Positions 23,362 through 30,590 of a stretch of DNA of 32,307 nucleotides are shown piece by piece. The position numbers and the translations under genes are program-made. Position 1 is the first letter of the stretch. The number at the start of each line of letters is the position of its first letter. The notes under the pieces are model-generated. The model was given only the letters and a program-made list of their open reading frames with translations, was not told where the DNA came from and made no database searches. Origin of the DNA: Thermus sp. LT1-2-5 (GTDB lineage: Bacteria; Deinococcota; Deinococci; Deinococcales; Thermaceae); NCBI RefSeq assembly GCF_040363165.1, contig NZ_BSRG01000020.1, forward strand, positions 1 through 32,307, given 5' to 3'.

Positions 23362-23601
23362 ATGCGCTTGGCCGGAGTTTCTCTAGCCCTCCTCTCCGTC
23401 GCCTTGGCAGGAGCGCCCTTGGGCAAGGGCTTGGTGGTGGCGGACGCGGGCAACCATCGCTTGGTGGAACTCTCCCCGGAAGGCCAGCTGGTCCGGACCG
23501 TTCCCCTGCCTCCTCCCTTTCGCTACACCGACGACGTCTTCTTCGCTCCCGGGGGCAAGGTGGCCTACATCACGGATCCCGAGGTGGACGCCGTGGGGGC
23601 A
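23362..23601 (+). pseudogene. Secreted NHL/SMP-30-like beta-propeller protein, 5' part (cut by IS)
   Basis: Codes 80 residues: a signal peptide (MRLAGVSLALLSVALAG) and the first propeller blade (GLVVADAGNHRLVELSPEGQLVRTVPLPP), ending PEVDAVGA at 23601 where the TnpB element begins. The other part is 24902-25573. Removing 23602-24901 joins GCA directly to GTA-ACG-TAC in frame, so the intact gene would be 912 bp (303 residues) and the disruption is a clean insertion. Confidence 0.92.
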
Positions 23602-23760
23602 GTGACTACTCCCCGTTCTGAAGAACGGGGCTTCTCGGTTCAGGTTGCGGCAGAAAAACCGCATCCATCCCCGAAGGCCCAGCCCAGGCCTTAGCCAGGA
23701 TGTTCCGCGCGGCGGCCACATCCCGGTGCAGGAGAGTCCCACAAGCGGGGCAAGTGAACT
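23582..23760 (-). ncRNA. Predicted omega/reRNA of TnpB copy 2, guide in the broken gene
   Basis: By analogy with studied TnpB systems, transcription through the 3' end of tnpB and the right end would yield a guide RNA whose 3' guide is host DNA beyond TCAC, here about 23582-23601 read on the minus strand. TTAC next to this guide, as in the reconstructed empty site, would be the target-adjacent motif. The 5' limit is a guess. Confidence 0.4.
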
Positions 23761-24775
23761 CCCTGACCCACAAGGGTCTCTTCTCCCTGTGGCCGCACAC
23801 CGGACAATCCTGGCTTGTGTGTTTGGGGTCTACCCCGATGACCCGCCTACCAGCTTCTTCCGCTTTGTAGGCGAGGATTTGGAGAAACTGGGCCCATCCC
23901 GCATCCAAGACTCCCTTGGCAAGAGGGGAGCGGGACAAGCCTTGGATGTTCAGGTCCTCGTGAACGATGGTCCCGTAGCGGTTGACCAGGCTCCTCGCTA
24001 CTGTGTGGTGAAAATTGAGCCGTTGCCTGGCTATCTTCCTGTGGAGTTTAGCTAGCTCTTCTCTGATCTTCCGGTATCGGTAACTACCTCGCTTCTTGCG
24101 GGATAGTTCCCTCTGCTTCCTGGCTATTCTCTCTTGCGTCCTTTGGTAGTGCCTGGGAGCTTCTACCTTCTCCCCCTCGGAAGTGACCAGGAAGTGGGGG
24201 TTAGTGCCTAAGTCTATCCCTACAGCTTCTTCTGAGGGTGGAAGAGGCTTAGGCTCCACCTCGCAGAGGAAAATGATGTACCACGCATCACCTTCCCTTT
24301 TTATCGTTGCCGTCTTTATCCTTCCCTCCAGGGGACGGTGCATCTTGACCTTCACCGAGCCGATGCCGTGAAGAAGCACCCGCTTCCCGCCCTCCTGGAG
24401 CTTGACCCCGGTGGCGTAGGCCTGGGGGAAGGTGAAGGAGTCGTACCTGCTCTTTCCCTTGAAGCGGGGGTAGCCCGCCTTCCCGTTTTTGGCTTTGAGC
24501 CGTCGGAAGAAGCCTTGGAAGGCCCTCTCTACCCTTTGGAGGACATCCTGGAGGACTTGGGAGTGGACGCGCTTGTACTCCGGCAAGTTGGCTCGTATCT
24601 CCGGAAGCCACCGAGTTTGCTCGTAGAAACCCACCGTCTTGCCCGCCTTGCGATACGCGTCCCTCCTCTCTTGCAAGGCGGCGTTGTAGAGGTGGCGGCA
24701 GAGGTCTAGGGTGCGCTCCAGGTCCTTGGCCTGTGGCTTGGTGGGGTAGAGGCGGTACTTGAAGGCTTTGCGCAT
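23606..24775 (-). CDS. tnpB: RNA-guided endonuclease TnpB (complete)
   Basis: A 389-residue nuclease that uses a guide RNA from the element's right end to cut DNA next to a short target-adjacent motif. The N-terminal helix-turn-helix-like segment starts MRKAFKYRLYPTKPQ. The RuvC residues are all present: D188 (GIDLGTN), E273 (VHEDLNI) and D352 (HRDVAAA). A zinc finger has C324, C327, C342 and C345. The size is typical. GGAGG stands 6 nt upstream of the ATG. It is antisense to the gene it interrupts. The family is well known to promote retention of the element by cutting empty sites; here the enzyme appears intact. Confidence 0.96.
   Translation of the reverse strand: MRKAFKYRLYPTKPQAKDLERTLDLCRHLYNAALQERRDAYRKAGKTVGFYEQTRWLPEIRANLPEYKRVHSQVLQDVLQRVERAFQGFFRRLKAKNGKAGYPRFKGKSRYDSFTFPQAYATGVKLQEGGKRVLLHGIGSVKVKMHRPLEGRIKTATIKREGDAWYIIFLCEVEPKPLPPSEEAVGIDLGTNPHFLVTSEGEKVEAPRHYQRTQERIARKQRELSRKKRGSYRYRKIREELAKLHRKIARQRLNFHHTVARSLVNRYGTIVHEDLNIQGLSRSPLAKGVLDAGWAQFLQILAYKAEEAGRRVIGVDPKHTSQDCPVCGHREKRPLWVREFTCPACGTLLHRDVAAARNILAKAWAGPSGMDAVFLPQPEPRSPVLQNGE
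23611..23630 (-). repeat. Right-end hairpin of TnpB element copy 2
   Basis: Identical to copy 1: arms CCCCGTTCT and AGAACGGGG with a 2-nt loop, beginning 9 bp inside the right end and overlapping the last tnpB codons. Copy 3 has a different stem sequence with pairing kept. Confidence 0.85.
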
Positions 24776-24819
24776 CCCCGTCCTCCACGTAGGATAGCGC
24801 GCTTTTCGCTTATCCCGCT

Positions 24820-24874
24820 ACACGCTCCTTCGGAGCGTGTGGGGGTCCATGGATCCCCGGTTTGAAAACCGGGG
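24820..24874 (-). repeat. Left-end hairpins of TnpB element copy 2
   Basis: Two inverted repeats lie in the left end: 24820-24840 (ACACGCTCC / GGAGCGTGT, 3-nt loop) and 24855-24874 (CCCCGGTTT / AAACCGGGG, 2-nt loop). The second has the same 9-2-9 plan and, on the element strand, the same TTTC/TTC-type loop as the right-end hairpin, which fits a common recognition structure for the transposase. The rest of 24776-24901 is a short leader with GGAGG and TATCCT (-10-like) before tnpB. Confidence 0.75.
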
Positions 24875-24901
24875 CATTATGGCCCCCACACCTCCTTTTC
24901 T

Positions 24902-25573
24902 GTAACGTACCCCGGGGGCCACCTCCTTTGGCTCTACGGCACCCCTGGGCGCGCTGGGGCCGGCCTGGGGCAGCTGGATAACCCTGACGACCTGGTCCCG
25001 CTGCCCTCGGGCCTCCTGGCGGTGGCGGACATCCGCAACTGCCGCGTGCTCCTGCTAACCCCCCAGGGAAAACTCTTCAGGGTTCTCGGCCACACCCGGG
25101 TTTGCCGCAACCAGGAGGGCTACTTCAATAAGCCCAACGGGGCCTTTCCCTTGGGCCAAGACCGTCTGGTGGTCACGGAGATCGTGGGCCACGACCTGGC
25201 CATCGTGGACCTGCAAGGCCACCGCCTAAAAACCCTCTCCCTTCCCCTGCATTACCCCTCGGACGCCAACCTCACCCCCTGGGGCACCTTGCTCGTGGTG
25301 GACTGGTGGTCCCCCGGGGCGGTGCTGGAGCTAGACCTCCAGGGCCGCATCCTCTGGCGGTACGCCCCCCGGGGAAAGGACCGCCTGGACCACCCTTCCG
25401 TGGCCGTGGGTCTGGCCAACGGCCTTGTGGTGCTGACCGACGACCACCGCCATCGAGTGCTGGGGATAGACCGGAAGACGGGCCGGGTGGTCTACCAGTA
25501 CGGCAAGACGGACCGCCCCGGCTCCGCCCTTGGGGAGCTCCGTTTCCCAGACGGGCTAGACCTTTTGCGGTAG
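24902..25573 (+). pseudogene. Secreted NHL/SMP-30-like beta-propeller protein, 3' part (cut by IS)
   Basis: Codes about 223 residues continuing the propeller: VTYPGGHLLWLYG, PDDLVPLPSGLLAVADIRNCRVLLL, GRILWRYAPRGKDRLDHPS, ending LRFPDGLDLLR. Blade-like repeats with NHL-style DNxR/DxRN turns are visible. The 5' part is 23362-23601. Related proteins bind or sense envelope compounds, but no enzyme residues can be assigned. The deacetylase gene starts 12 bp after its stop, suggesting a former operon. Confidence 0.92.
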
Positions 25574-25585
25574 CCTAGTAAAGCC

Positions 25586-26710
25586 ATGTGGTCTGCGCTC
25601 TTGCTCCTTGCCCCCCTACCCTGGGCGGATACCCCACCTCCCCCCAAGCCTTGGCCCCCTCAGAGCTTGCCCACCCTGCAAATCTCCCTTCCCGGCTTGG
25701 TGCGGGCTGTTTATTTGGGCAACGGGCACCTCGAGGCGGCGCACGTGGTGCTGGCGGTGGAGGGCAAGGGCACGAGCCCTGAAACCCTCTTGCGCCTGGC
25801 GCAACGGGCGGCGGAGGAGGCTTGGCGCGCCCGCCCGTCCCTGGCGGAGGTGGACCTCTCCCTCTACGCCGCCCCCTACCGGGCCGAAGACCTTCCCCTC
25901 CTCACCGCCAGCGTTCCCCAGGGCCGGGCCAGGGAGTTTTTCGCCCTCCGGGAAGCGCGGGGCTACGAGCGCCTTTGGGTTAATCCGGGCAAGACTGGGC
26001 TCTTTCCGCCTGAGCCTGTCCTGGAGGAAAAACCCCACCCCGAGGGCCCCGAGGCCTTCCGCGCCAAGGAGCGGGCCACACAGCTCCTGCAAAGCCGCAC
26101 CGGCCCCAGGGCAGGGGTGGTCTACCACGGGGACCCGGGACGGCCCTTCGCCGCCCTGACCTTTGATGACGCGCCCCATCCCCTCTTCACCCCCTTGCTC
26201 CTGGACCTCTTGGAGCGCCTCGGGCTCAAGGCCACCTTCTTCGTCATCGGCCGCAACGCCGAGGCTTACCCCTACTTCGTGCGGGACCTGGTGGCGGCCG
26301 GCCACGAGCTGGGCAACCACACCTACCACCACGTGCGCCTGCCCAAACGGTCCCCCGAAGAGATCCGGCAGGAGCTCCTCCGCTGCAACGAGGTGCTTAG
26401 GGCCATCACGGGCGCCGCCCCTCGCTACTTCCGCCCCCCTGGCGGCCGCTACAGCCCTGAGGTGCTCCGCATCGCCCGGGAACTCGGGCTCGTGACGGTC
26501 TTTTGGACGGACGACCCCGGGGACTACGCCGGTCTGGCCCCTGGGGTTTTAGAGCGCCGCCTGGAGGCGCATCTGCGCCCCGGGGGGATCGTCCTCCTCC
26601 ACGACAACGTGGCGGGAACCCTCGAGGTTCTCCCCCTTTTCGCCCGCAAGGCCAGGGAGCGGGGCCTGGTCCTGGGCCCCGTGGGCGCCTTGCCCTTAGC
26701 CCGAAGATAA
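25586..26710 (+). CDS. Secreted polysaccharide deacetylase (NodB domain, CE4)
   Basis: A 374-residue protein with a short signal sequence and a Pro-rich stretch (MWSALLLLAPLPWADTPPPP). An N-terminal domain (about 30-170) of unknown type precedes a NodB deacetylase domain (about 185-372). CE4 motifs are present: TFDDAPHP with D194/D195, H245 and H249 in HTYHH, RPPGG (283-287) and LLHDN (H339). It would remove N- or O-acetyl groups from cell-wall or extracellular polysaccharide using a metal. Its stop overlaps the next ATG (TAATG), tying it to the acyltransferase. Confidence 0.92.
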   Translation: MWSALLLLAPLPWADTPPPPKPWPPQSLPTLQISLPGLVRAVYLGNGHLEAAHVVLAVEGKGTSPETLLRLAQRAAEEAWRARPSLAEVDLSLYAAPYRAEDLPLLTASVPQGRAREFFALREARGYERLWVNPGKTGLFPPEPVLEEKPHPEGPEAFRAKERATQLLQSRTGPRAGVVYHGDPGRPFAALTFDDAPHPLFTPLLLDLLERLGLKATFFVIGRNAEAYPYFVRDLVAAGHELGNHTYHHVRLPKRSPEEIRQELLRCNEVLRAITGAAPRYFRPPGGRYSPEVLRIARELGLVTVFWTDDPGDYAGLAPGVLERRLEAHLRPGGIVLLHDNVAGTLEVLPLFARKARERGLVLGPVGALPLARR

Positions 26711-27699
26711 TGCGGGACACCCGTCTGGACGCCTTCCGGGGACTCACGGTCCTGCTTATGCTGACCGTCAACAACCTGCCCCCGGGGGCCCCGGGGTGGC
26801 TTGGGCACGGGCCCTTCGGCCAGAGCTACTACCTGGCCGATCTGGTTTTTCCCTGGTACCTGCTGGCCATGGGAGCGGCCATTCCGTATAGCCACGAAGG
26901 GGCCAAGCGACGGGGATTGCCCCCTTTGGCCTACGAGCTTAGGCTCCTGCGGCGGATCGCCCTCCTCTTTCTCTTGGGCCTAGGGCTCACCAGCCTCCAG
27001 GTCAGGCGCCCCGTCTTCGCCCTGGACGTCCTGCAGCTGCTGGCGCTGGCCTACTGGGTGGCCGCTTGGCTGTATGACCTGCCCCCCTTGCGCCGCGCCC
27101 TTTTGGCCCTCACCTTGCTCGGCGCCTACGGGGCGGCCATCCTCCTCCTGCCCATACCTGGGGTTGGCGCCGGGGTGTTTCGCCCGGAGGAGAACCTGAT
27201 CCTCCACCTCAACCGCACCTACCTGGCCCCCTTGGGCCTCAGGGGACTCCTCTCCGCCATCCCCACGGGGGCCTTCGTGCTCTTGGCTACCGGGGTGGGC
27301 GAGGCCTTGCGGGCGAGGCGGTCCCTCTGGCCCTGGGGGCTTCTGGGCCTTGCGGGAGGGCTATCCCTCCTCCCCTTCCTTCCCCCGGACAAAACCTACT
27401 GGACGCCCACGTACCTCCTCCTCGCCCTCTTTGCCGGGGTGGTGGCCTTGGGACTCCTCGAGGGCCTCGCCCCCCTTCGCCGCCTCCTCCGCCCCCTCGG
27501 GACCAATCCCCTTCTCGCCTATGCGCTCCCGGTGGCCCTAAAGCTCACGGTGCTCTCGGGCTTCCTGGCCACTGCACAGGCCCATTTGCTCCTGCGGTTT
27601 GGACCCTTGGGGGGATACCTCTACACCGCAGGGTATGTGCTGGGATGGGCCCTGGTACTCTGGGTTTTGGACCGGAAGGGGGTTTACCTCCGGCTTTGA
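26710..27699 (+). CDS. HGSNAT/NagX-like membrane acyltransferase (DUF5009/COG4299)
   Basis: A 329-residue membrane protein with about nine to ten transmembrane segments. The N-terminus RLDAFRGLTVLLMLTVNN and the later DLVFPWYLLAMGAAI match the heparan-alpha-glucosaminide N-acetyltransferase-like family, which moves acetyl groups across a membrane onto sugars. ATG 26710 overlaps the deacetylase stop. A family that adds acetyl groups coupled to a deacetylase suggests both tune acetylation of an envelope polysaccharide (inference). A catalytic His near the N-terminus, expected for HGSNAT, is not clearly placed. Confidence 0.83.
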   Translation: MRDTRLDAFRGLTVLLMLTVNNLPPGAPGWLGHGPFGQSYYLADLVFPWYLLAMGAAIPYSHEGAKRRGLPPLAYELRLLRRIALLFLLGLGLTSLQVRRPVFALDVLQLLALAYWVAAWLYDLPPLRRALLALTLLGAYGAAILLLPIPGVGAGVFRPEENLILHLNRTYLAPLGLRGLLSAIPTGAFVLLATGVGEALRARRSLWPWGLLGLAGGLSLLPFLPPDKTYWTPTYLLLALFAGVVALGLLEGLAPLRRLLRPLGTNPLLAYALPVALKLTVLSGFLATAQAHLLLRFGPLGGYLYTAGYVLGWALVLWVLDRKGVYLRL

Positions 27700-27866
27700 G
27701 GCTAGCCGGAAGAAGGATTGGGGTGACGGACGCCATTCCGATAGCCCTCCTTGGGGAAGCCCCTTGGCCTGCGGTCCGTACGCTAGCGGCGTTCCTATTA
27801 GGGCCAGGGGATGGGGCATCGCGGATGGCGGAAGGCCGCATTTAGCTTAATGAAACTAGCTCTCAC

Positions 27867-27896
27867 TTGTATTAAGGCGCACCCTCGCCGTACCCT
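27867..27896 (+). promoter_or_regulatory. Promoter of VIT-family gene
   Basis: TTGTAT (27867-27872) and TACCCT (27891-27896) are 18 bp apart and fit -35 and -10 boxes. The -10 box ends 7 nt before ATG 27904, so the message would be leaderless. The area just upstream (27841-27880) is AT-rich for this window, with CTTAA and TTAAG halves that could be an operator. No gene is seen in 27700-27866. Confidence 0.55.
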
Positions 27897-27903
27897 AAAC
27901 GGC

Positions 27904-28404
27904 ATGAAGCCCCCCAACGCACCGGAACACGAGCACCGCTTGGTCCTGCAAGTCGTCCAGCCCGGGCTTTTGGGCCTTATGGACGGCTCGGTGTCCACCC
28001 TGGCCCCCCTGTTTGCCGCCGCCGGCCTCACGGGCAACCCCCACAGCGCCTTCCTGGTGGGCATGGCCGCCGCCTTGGGCGCTGCGTTGTCCATGGGCTT
28101 TGCCGAGGCCCTCTCCGACGATGGCAAACTTTCCGGCCGCGGCCACCCCGTGTTGCGCGGGGGTGTCACGGCCTTGGGCACCTTCCTGGGGGGAACCTTC
28201 CACACCCTGCCCTTTCTCATCCCCCGCTTGGGGGTGGCCCTGGCCCTGGCCTCCACGGTGGTGGTGCTGGAACTCCTCACCATTGCCTGGATTCGGTACC
28301 GCTACATGCGTAGCCCCCTGGGGGCCACCGTGGTCCAGGTCCTGGTGGGCGGCGGCCTCGTCTTCCTCCTAGGGTTAACCTTGGGGCGCTTGGGAGGAGG
28401 CTAG
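27904..28404 (+). CDS. VIT1/CCC1-family membrane protein (putative iron/manganese transport)
   Basis: A 166-residue membrane protein with about four to five hydrophobic segments. The N-terminal helix [21 protein letters not shown] matches the VIT1/CCC1 hallmark in which GLxDG precedes STL. It is shorter than typical VIT1 (about 230 residues) and lacks an obvious cytoplasmic metal-binding insert, so function in metal export is likely but not certain. ATG 27904 is chosen from the TACCCT -10 box 7 nt upstream. Its last 30 bp overlap the convergent MscS gene. Confidence 0.75.
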   Translation: MKPPNAPEHEHRLVLQVVQPGLLGLMDGSVSTLAPLFAAAGLTGNPHSAFLVGMAAALGAALSMGFAEALSDDGKLSGRGHPVLRGGVTALGTFLGGTFHTLPFLIPRLGVALALASTVVVLELLTIAWIRYRYMRSPLGATVVQVLVGGGLVFLLGLTLGRLGGG

Positions 28405-29109
28405 CCCTTGGAGGTAGTCCCGCACCGCATCCAGCTCTTCCCGGGGCAGGTACAGGGTCCCGTGTAAGCCGCTAGGGTCCACGCTGGCGGGGACGAAGCG
28501 GACCGCCGGAAAAGCCTCCTCCAAAGCCCGCCACGCCTTTTCGCTGGGCAAACTCGCCTGCAAGGGCAAACGGTTATCCCACAGGATGGGAGCGCTGAAC
28601 AAGACGGCGTTGGGCACCCAAACCGTCCCTGAAGGCCCCTCGAGGCGTAGATGGCTCAGGGTGACCTCCTGGACCCTGCCCCTGTAGTACACCCCGCCCA
28701 GGTTGAAGCCGATGGCATTTCCCACGCGCACGGCGCCGGAGAAGAGGAGGAGAAAAGCGTAAAGGAGGCTGGCCAACGCCGTTTGGGAGGCCAAGCCTAC
28801 CAGGGCACCCACCACCGCGCCTCCGGCCAGAAGCGCCGCCGGGTGGTAGCCCGCCAGGGAAAGCCCCACCGCCGCCACCGCCAGGTATCCCAGAACCTCT
28901 AGGAGGAGAACCCCAGGATAAAGGGCCTGTTGGCCCAAGCGTTGCAAGACCCCCCGGCCCACCTGGGCCATCAGCCGGACGAAGATCGCCCCAAGAAGGG
29001 TACCCACGAGGGCCAGATAGGGCCGGAGACGGCTCTGCCCCAAATCCTCCAGAAGGGACGCCAAGCCCAGGAGCAAGAGGCCGAGAAGCCATGGCAACCA
29101 CCGGAGCAT
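28375..29109 (-). CDS. Small MscS-family mechanosensitive channel
   Basis: A 244-residue membrane protein. Three to four N-terminal hydrophobic segments are followed by a pore-like helix rich in Gly and Ala ([26 protein letters not shown]) and the beta domain ([44 protein letters not shown]). These match MscS TM3 and its following domain. ATG 29109 is preferred; it is 6 nt after CATAAT on the minus strand. It probably protects against osmotic shock. Its end overlaps the VIT-type gene by 30 bp, convergently. Confidence 0.87.
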   Translation of the reverse strand: MLRWLPWLLGLLLLGLASLLEDLGQSRLRPYLALVGTLLGAIFVRLMAQVGRGVLQRLGQQALYPGVLLLEVLGYLAVAAVGLSLAGYHPAALLAGGAVVGALVGLASQTALASLLYAFLLLFSGAVRVGNAIGFNLGGVYYRGRVQEVTLSHLRLEGPSGTVWVPNAVLFSAPILWDNRLPLQASLPSEKAWRALEEAFPAVRFVPASVDPSGLHGTLYLPREELDAVRDYLQGLASSQAPQG

Positions 29110-29127
29110 GGCCTCATTATGAGGGGC
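29110..29127. promoter_or_regulatory. Divergent 18-bp promoter with palindromic, shared -10 box
   Basis: The 18 bp between the two ATGs contain the palindrome CCTCAT-T-ATGAGG. Read on the plus strand CATTAT lies 7 nt before ATG 29128; on the minus strand CATAAT lies 6 nt before ATG 29109. Both fit leaderless -10 boxes that overlap almost fully, so the two genes would compete for polymerase. An in-frame ATG at 29119 is an alternative start of the plus gene but would sit inside the box. Confidence 0.5.
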
Positions 29128-29646
29128 ATGGAAGCCCACCTTCGGGAAGCCCTGGGCGACCCCTTAACCCTGGCCTTCACCCTTCTTCGGGTAGCGGTGG
29201 TCTACCTGATGCTGCTAGTTTTCCTGCGTCTAAGCGGCAAAAAGGTACTGGGCCAGATGACCCCCTTGGACCTCCTGACCCTGCTTCTCCTGTCCAACGT
29301 GGTGCAAAACGCCATGATCGGGCCCGACAACAGCTTGGTGGGGGGGCTTTTAGGGGCGGGGCTTCTCCTCGCCCTGGACCGGGCCCTCTCCCACAGCCGC
29401 CTCCGCCGCTCCCTCATGGGCGAGCCCGTCCTCCTGGTCCACGAGGGCAGGCCGGTGTGGGAGCACCTTCGCCGAGAGGGGGTGGAGCTGGAAGAGCTCA
29501 TGGCCGCCCTGCGGGAGCACGGGGTGGTCCGCCTCGAGGACGTCCTAGAGGCGGTTTTGGAGGTGGACGGAACCATCAGCGTGGTGCCCAAGGACCACCT
29601 GGAGCCCAAACGGGTGCGGAAGGTGCGCTCCAGCCGCAACCGCTAG
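29128..29646 (+). CDS. DUF421 membrane protein (YetF/YcaP-like)
   Basis: A 172-residue protein. About three transmembrane segments (AFTLLRVAVVYLMLLVFLRLSG, then LLTLLLLSNVVQNAMIG, then LLGAGLLLALDRAL) are followed by a cytoplasmic domain (GEPVLLVHEGRPVWEHLRREGVELEELMAALREHGV, VEAVLEVDGTISVV). This is the plan of DUF421 proteins such as YetF and YcaP. Their exact role is not well settled; some act on spore or envelope integrity. The last 4 bp overlap the convergent PIG-L gene. Confidence 0.85.
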   Translation: MEAHLREALGDPLTLAFTLLRVAVVYLMLLVFLRLSGKKVLGQMTPLDLLTLLLLSNVVQNAMIGPDNSLVGGLLGAGLLLALDRALSHSRLRRSLMGEPVLLVHEGRPVWEHLRREGVELEELMAALREHGVVRLEDVLEAVLEVDGTISVVPKDHLEPKRVRKVRSSRNR

Positions 29647-30590
29647 GGATTTGCCGACGTCTGAGGCCGGGAAAAAAGCTCGTTCTTGCGGACAAAGGCC
29701 TCCATAAAGCGGCCCAGGATCTCCATCTGGCTCCGGTGCGCCCTTAAGGCTTCCAGCTTCCGCTCCTCCTCCTGCGGACTGAGGTCCAAGCGCCACCAGG
29801 GGAGGTGGCGCCCGCGGGGCGGGGGCTCCAGGTAAAGGGCCGGGTGGAGGCCTTTGGGCAGGGGCCACTCCAGCCCGCCGTGCACGATGTAAAAGCGGAG
29901 CCGATCCAGGACGCCCTTCTCCCCCATGAGGCGGAGGGCCATGTAGGCGGTGGCCCGATGGTCCACATGGGCATCCTCCGGGGCAGGCGCCAGGACCAGG
30001 TCCGGCTTCACCTGGGCCAGCACCCGCTTCAGGTCCTCCTCCCACGCCTCCCCGGTGTAGGGGGCCTCCGGGCTAAAGGTGCCGGGATAGGCCACGCGGT
30101 CCAAACGGGTGGCCGGGGAGCGGTAGGGTGTGTAGAAGTTTTCCAGAAACATGTGGAGGAGCCCCCGGTCGGGGTAGCCCAAAAAGTAAAGGTGGCTCTC
30201 CGGAACGCCCAGAACCCGGGCCGCCGCCTTGGCCTCCTCCATGCGCCGAAGAGCCAGGCGGCGAAGGTCCTCGGGGCCGGGCCGCAGCCTCCGGTCCAGG
30301 AGGGCCGCATCCCACTGGAACCCATCCCCCAAGGTCATCCAGGCGATGAACACCTCTCCCCCGGCCGCCAAAACCCGCTGCATGAGGCCCCCCGCCGCCA
30401 GGCTCTCGTCGTCGGGATGGGGTGCGAGAACCAGCAAGCGGACCTTGAGCGGGTCGGCGTAAGGGGGTAGACGCCCCACCTTCCCCCGGTAGTACCACGC
30501 ATAAGCCTGCTGGAAAAGCCAAGGCGCATTGATAAGGAGGATCGCTAGCCCCGCAAGGACCAGAATCCAGGCCAACACCCTACGCCTCAC
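29643..30590 (-). CDS. Membrane-anchored PIG-L/LmbE-family deacetylase
   Basis: A 315-residue protein starting at GTG 30590, overlapping the kinase stop. One N-terminal transmembrane helix (about 5-23) is followed by the deacetylase. The zinc site is visible: PHPDDE (57-62, with H58, D60/D61) and H208-V-D210-H211. The family deacetylates N-acetylglucosamine-type compounds such as GlcNAc-inositol or lipid-linked sugars. Being coupled to a histidine kinase gene, it could be part of the stress response that kinase controls. The substrate is unknown. Confidence 0.92.
   Translation of the reverse strand: MRRRVLAWILVLAGLAILLINAPWLFQQAYAWYYRGKVGRLPPYADPLKVRLLVLAPHPDDESLAAGGLMQRVLAAGGEVFIAWMTLGDGFQWDAALLDRRLRPGPEDLRRLALRRMEEAKAAARVLGVPESHLYFLGYPDRGLLHMFLENFYTPYRSPATRLDRVAYPGTFSPEAPYTGEAWEEDLKRVLAQVKPDLVLAPAPEDAHVDHRATAYMALRLMGEKGVLDRLRFYIVHGGLEWPLPKGLHPALYLEPPPRGRHLPWWRLDLSPQEEERKLEALRAHRSQMEILGRFMEAFVRKNELFSRPQTSANP

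Larger units (their letters stand above)
23602..24901 (-). mobile_element. Complete TnpB-only IS200/IS605-superfamily element, copy 2 (1300 bp)
   Basis: A complete element with tnpB and no tnpA (IS1341-like layout). On its own strand it lies directly after TTAC (plus GTAA at 24902-24905) and ends in TCAC (plus GTGA at 23602-23605). Both borders are supported by the in-frame restoration of the propeller gene. A 126-bp left end with two hairpins precedes tnpB, and a right-end hairpin overlaps its stop. It needs a Y1 transposase from elsewhere in the genome to move. Confidence 0.93.

Noticed and set aside
22124-23386. 420-codon plus-strand open frame overlapping mntH
   Set aside because: Composition is Pro/Gly/Arg-rich; mntH in another frame has conserved Nramp motifs.
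24820-24901. CRISPR-like repeats in the left end of the TnpB element
   Set aside because: They are single hairpins, not repeated with regular spacers.
27700-27866. Possible terminator from CCTTGGGG-AAG-CCCCTTGG near 27750
   Set aside because: The arms are not fully complementary and there is no U-tract.
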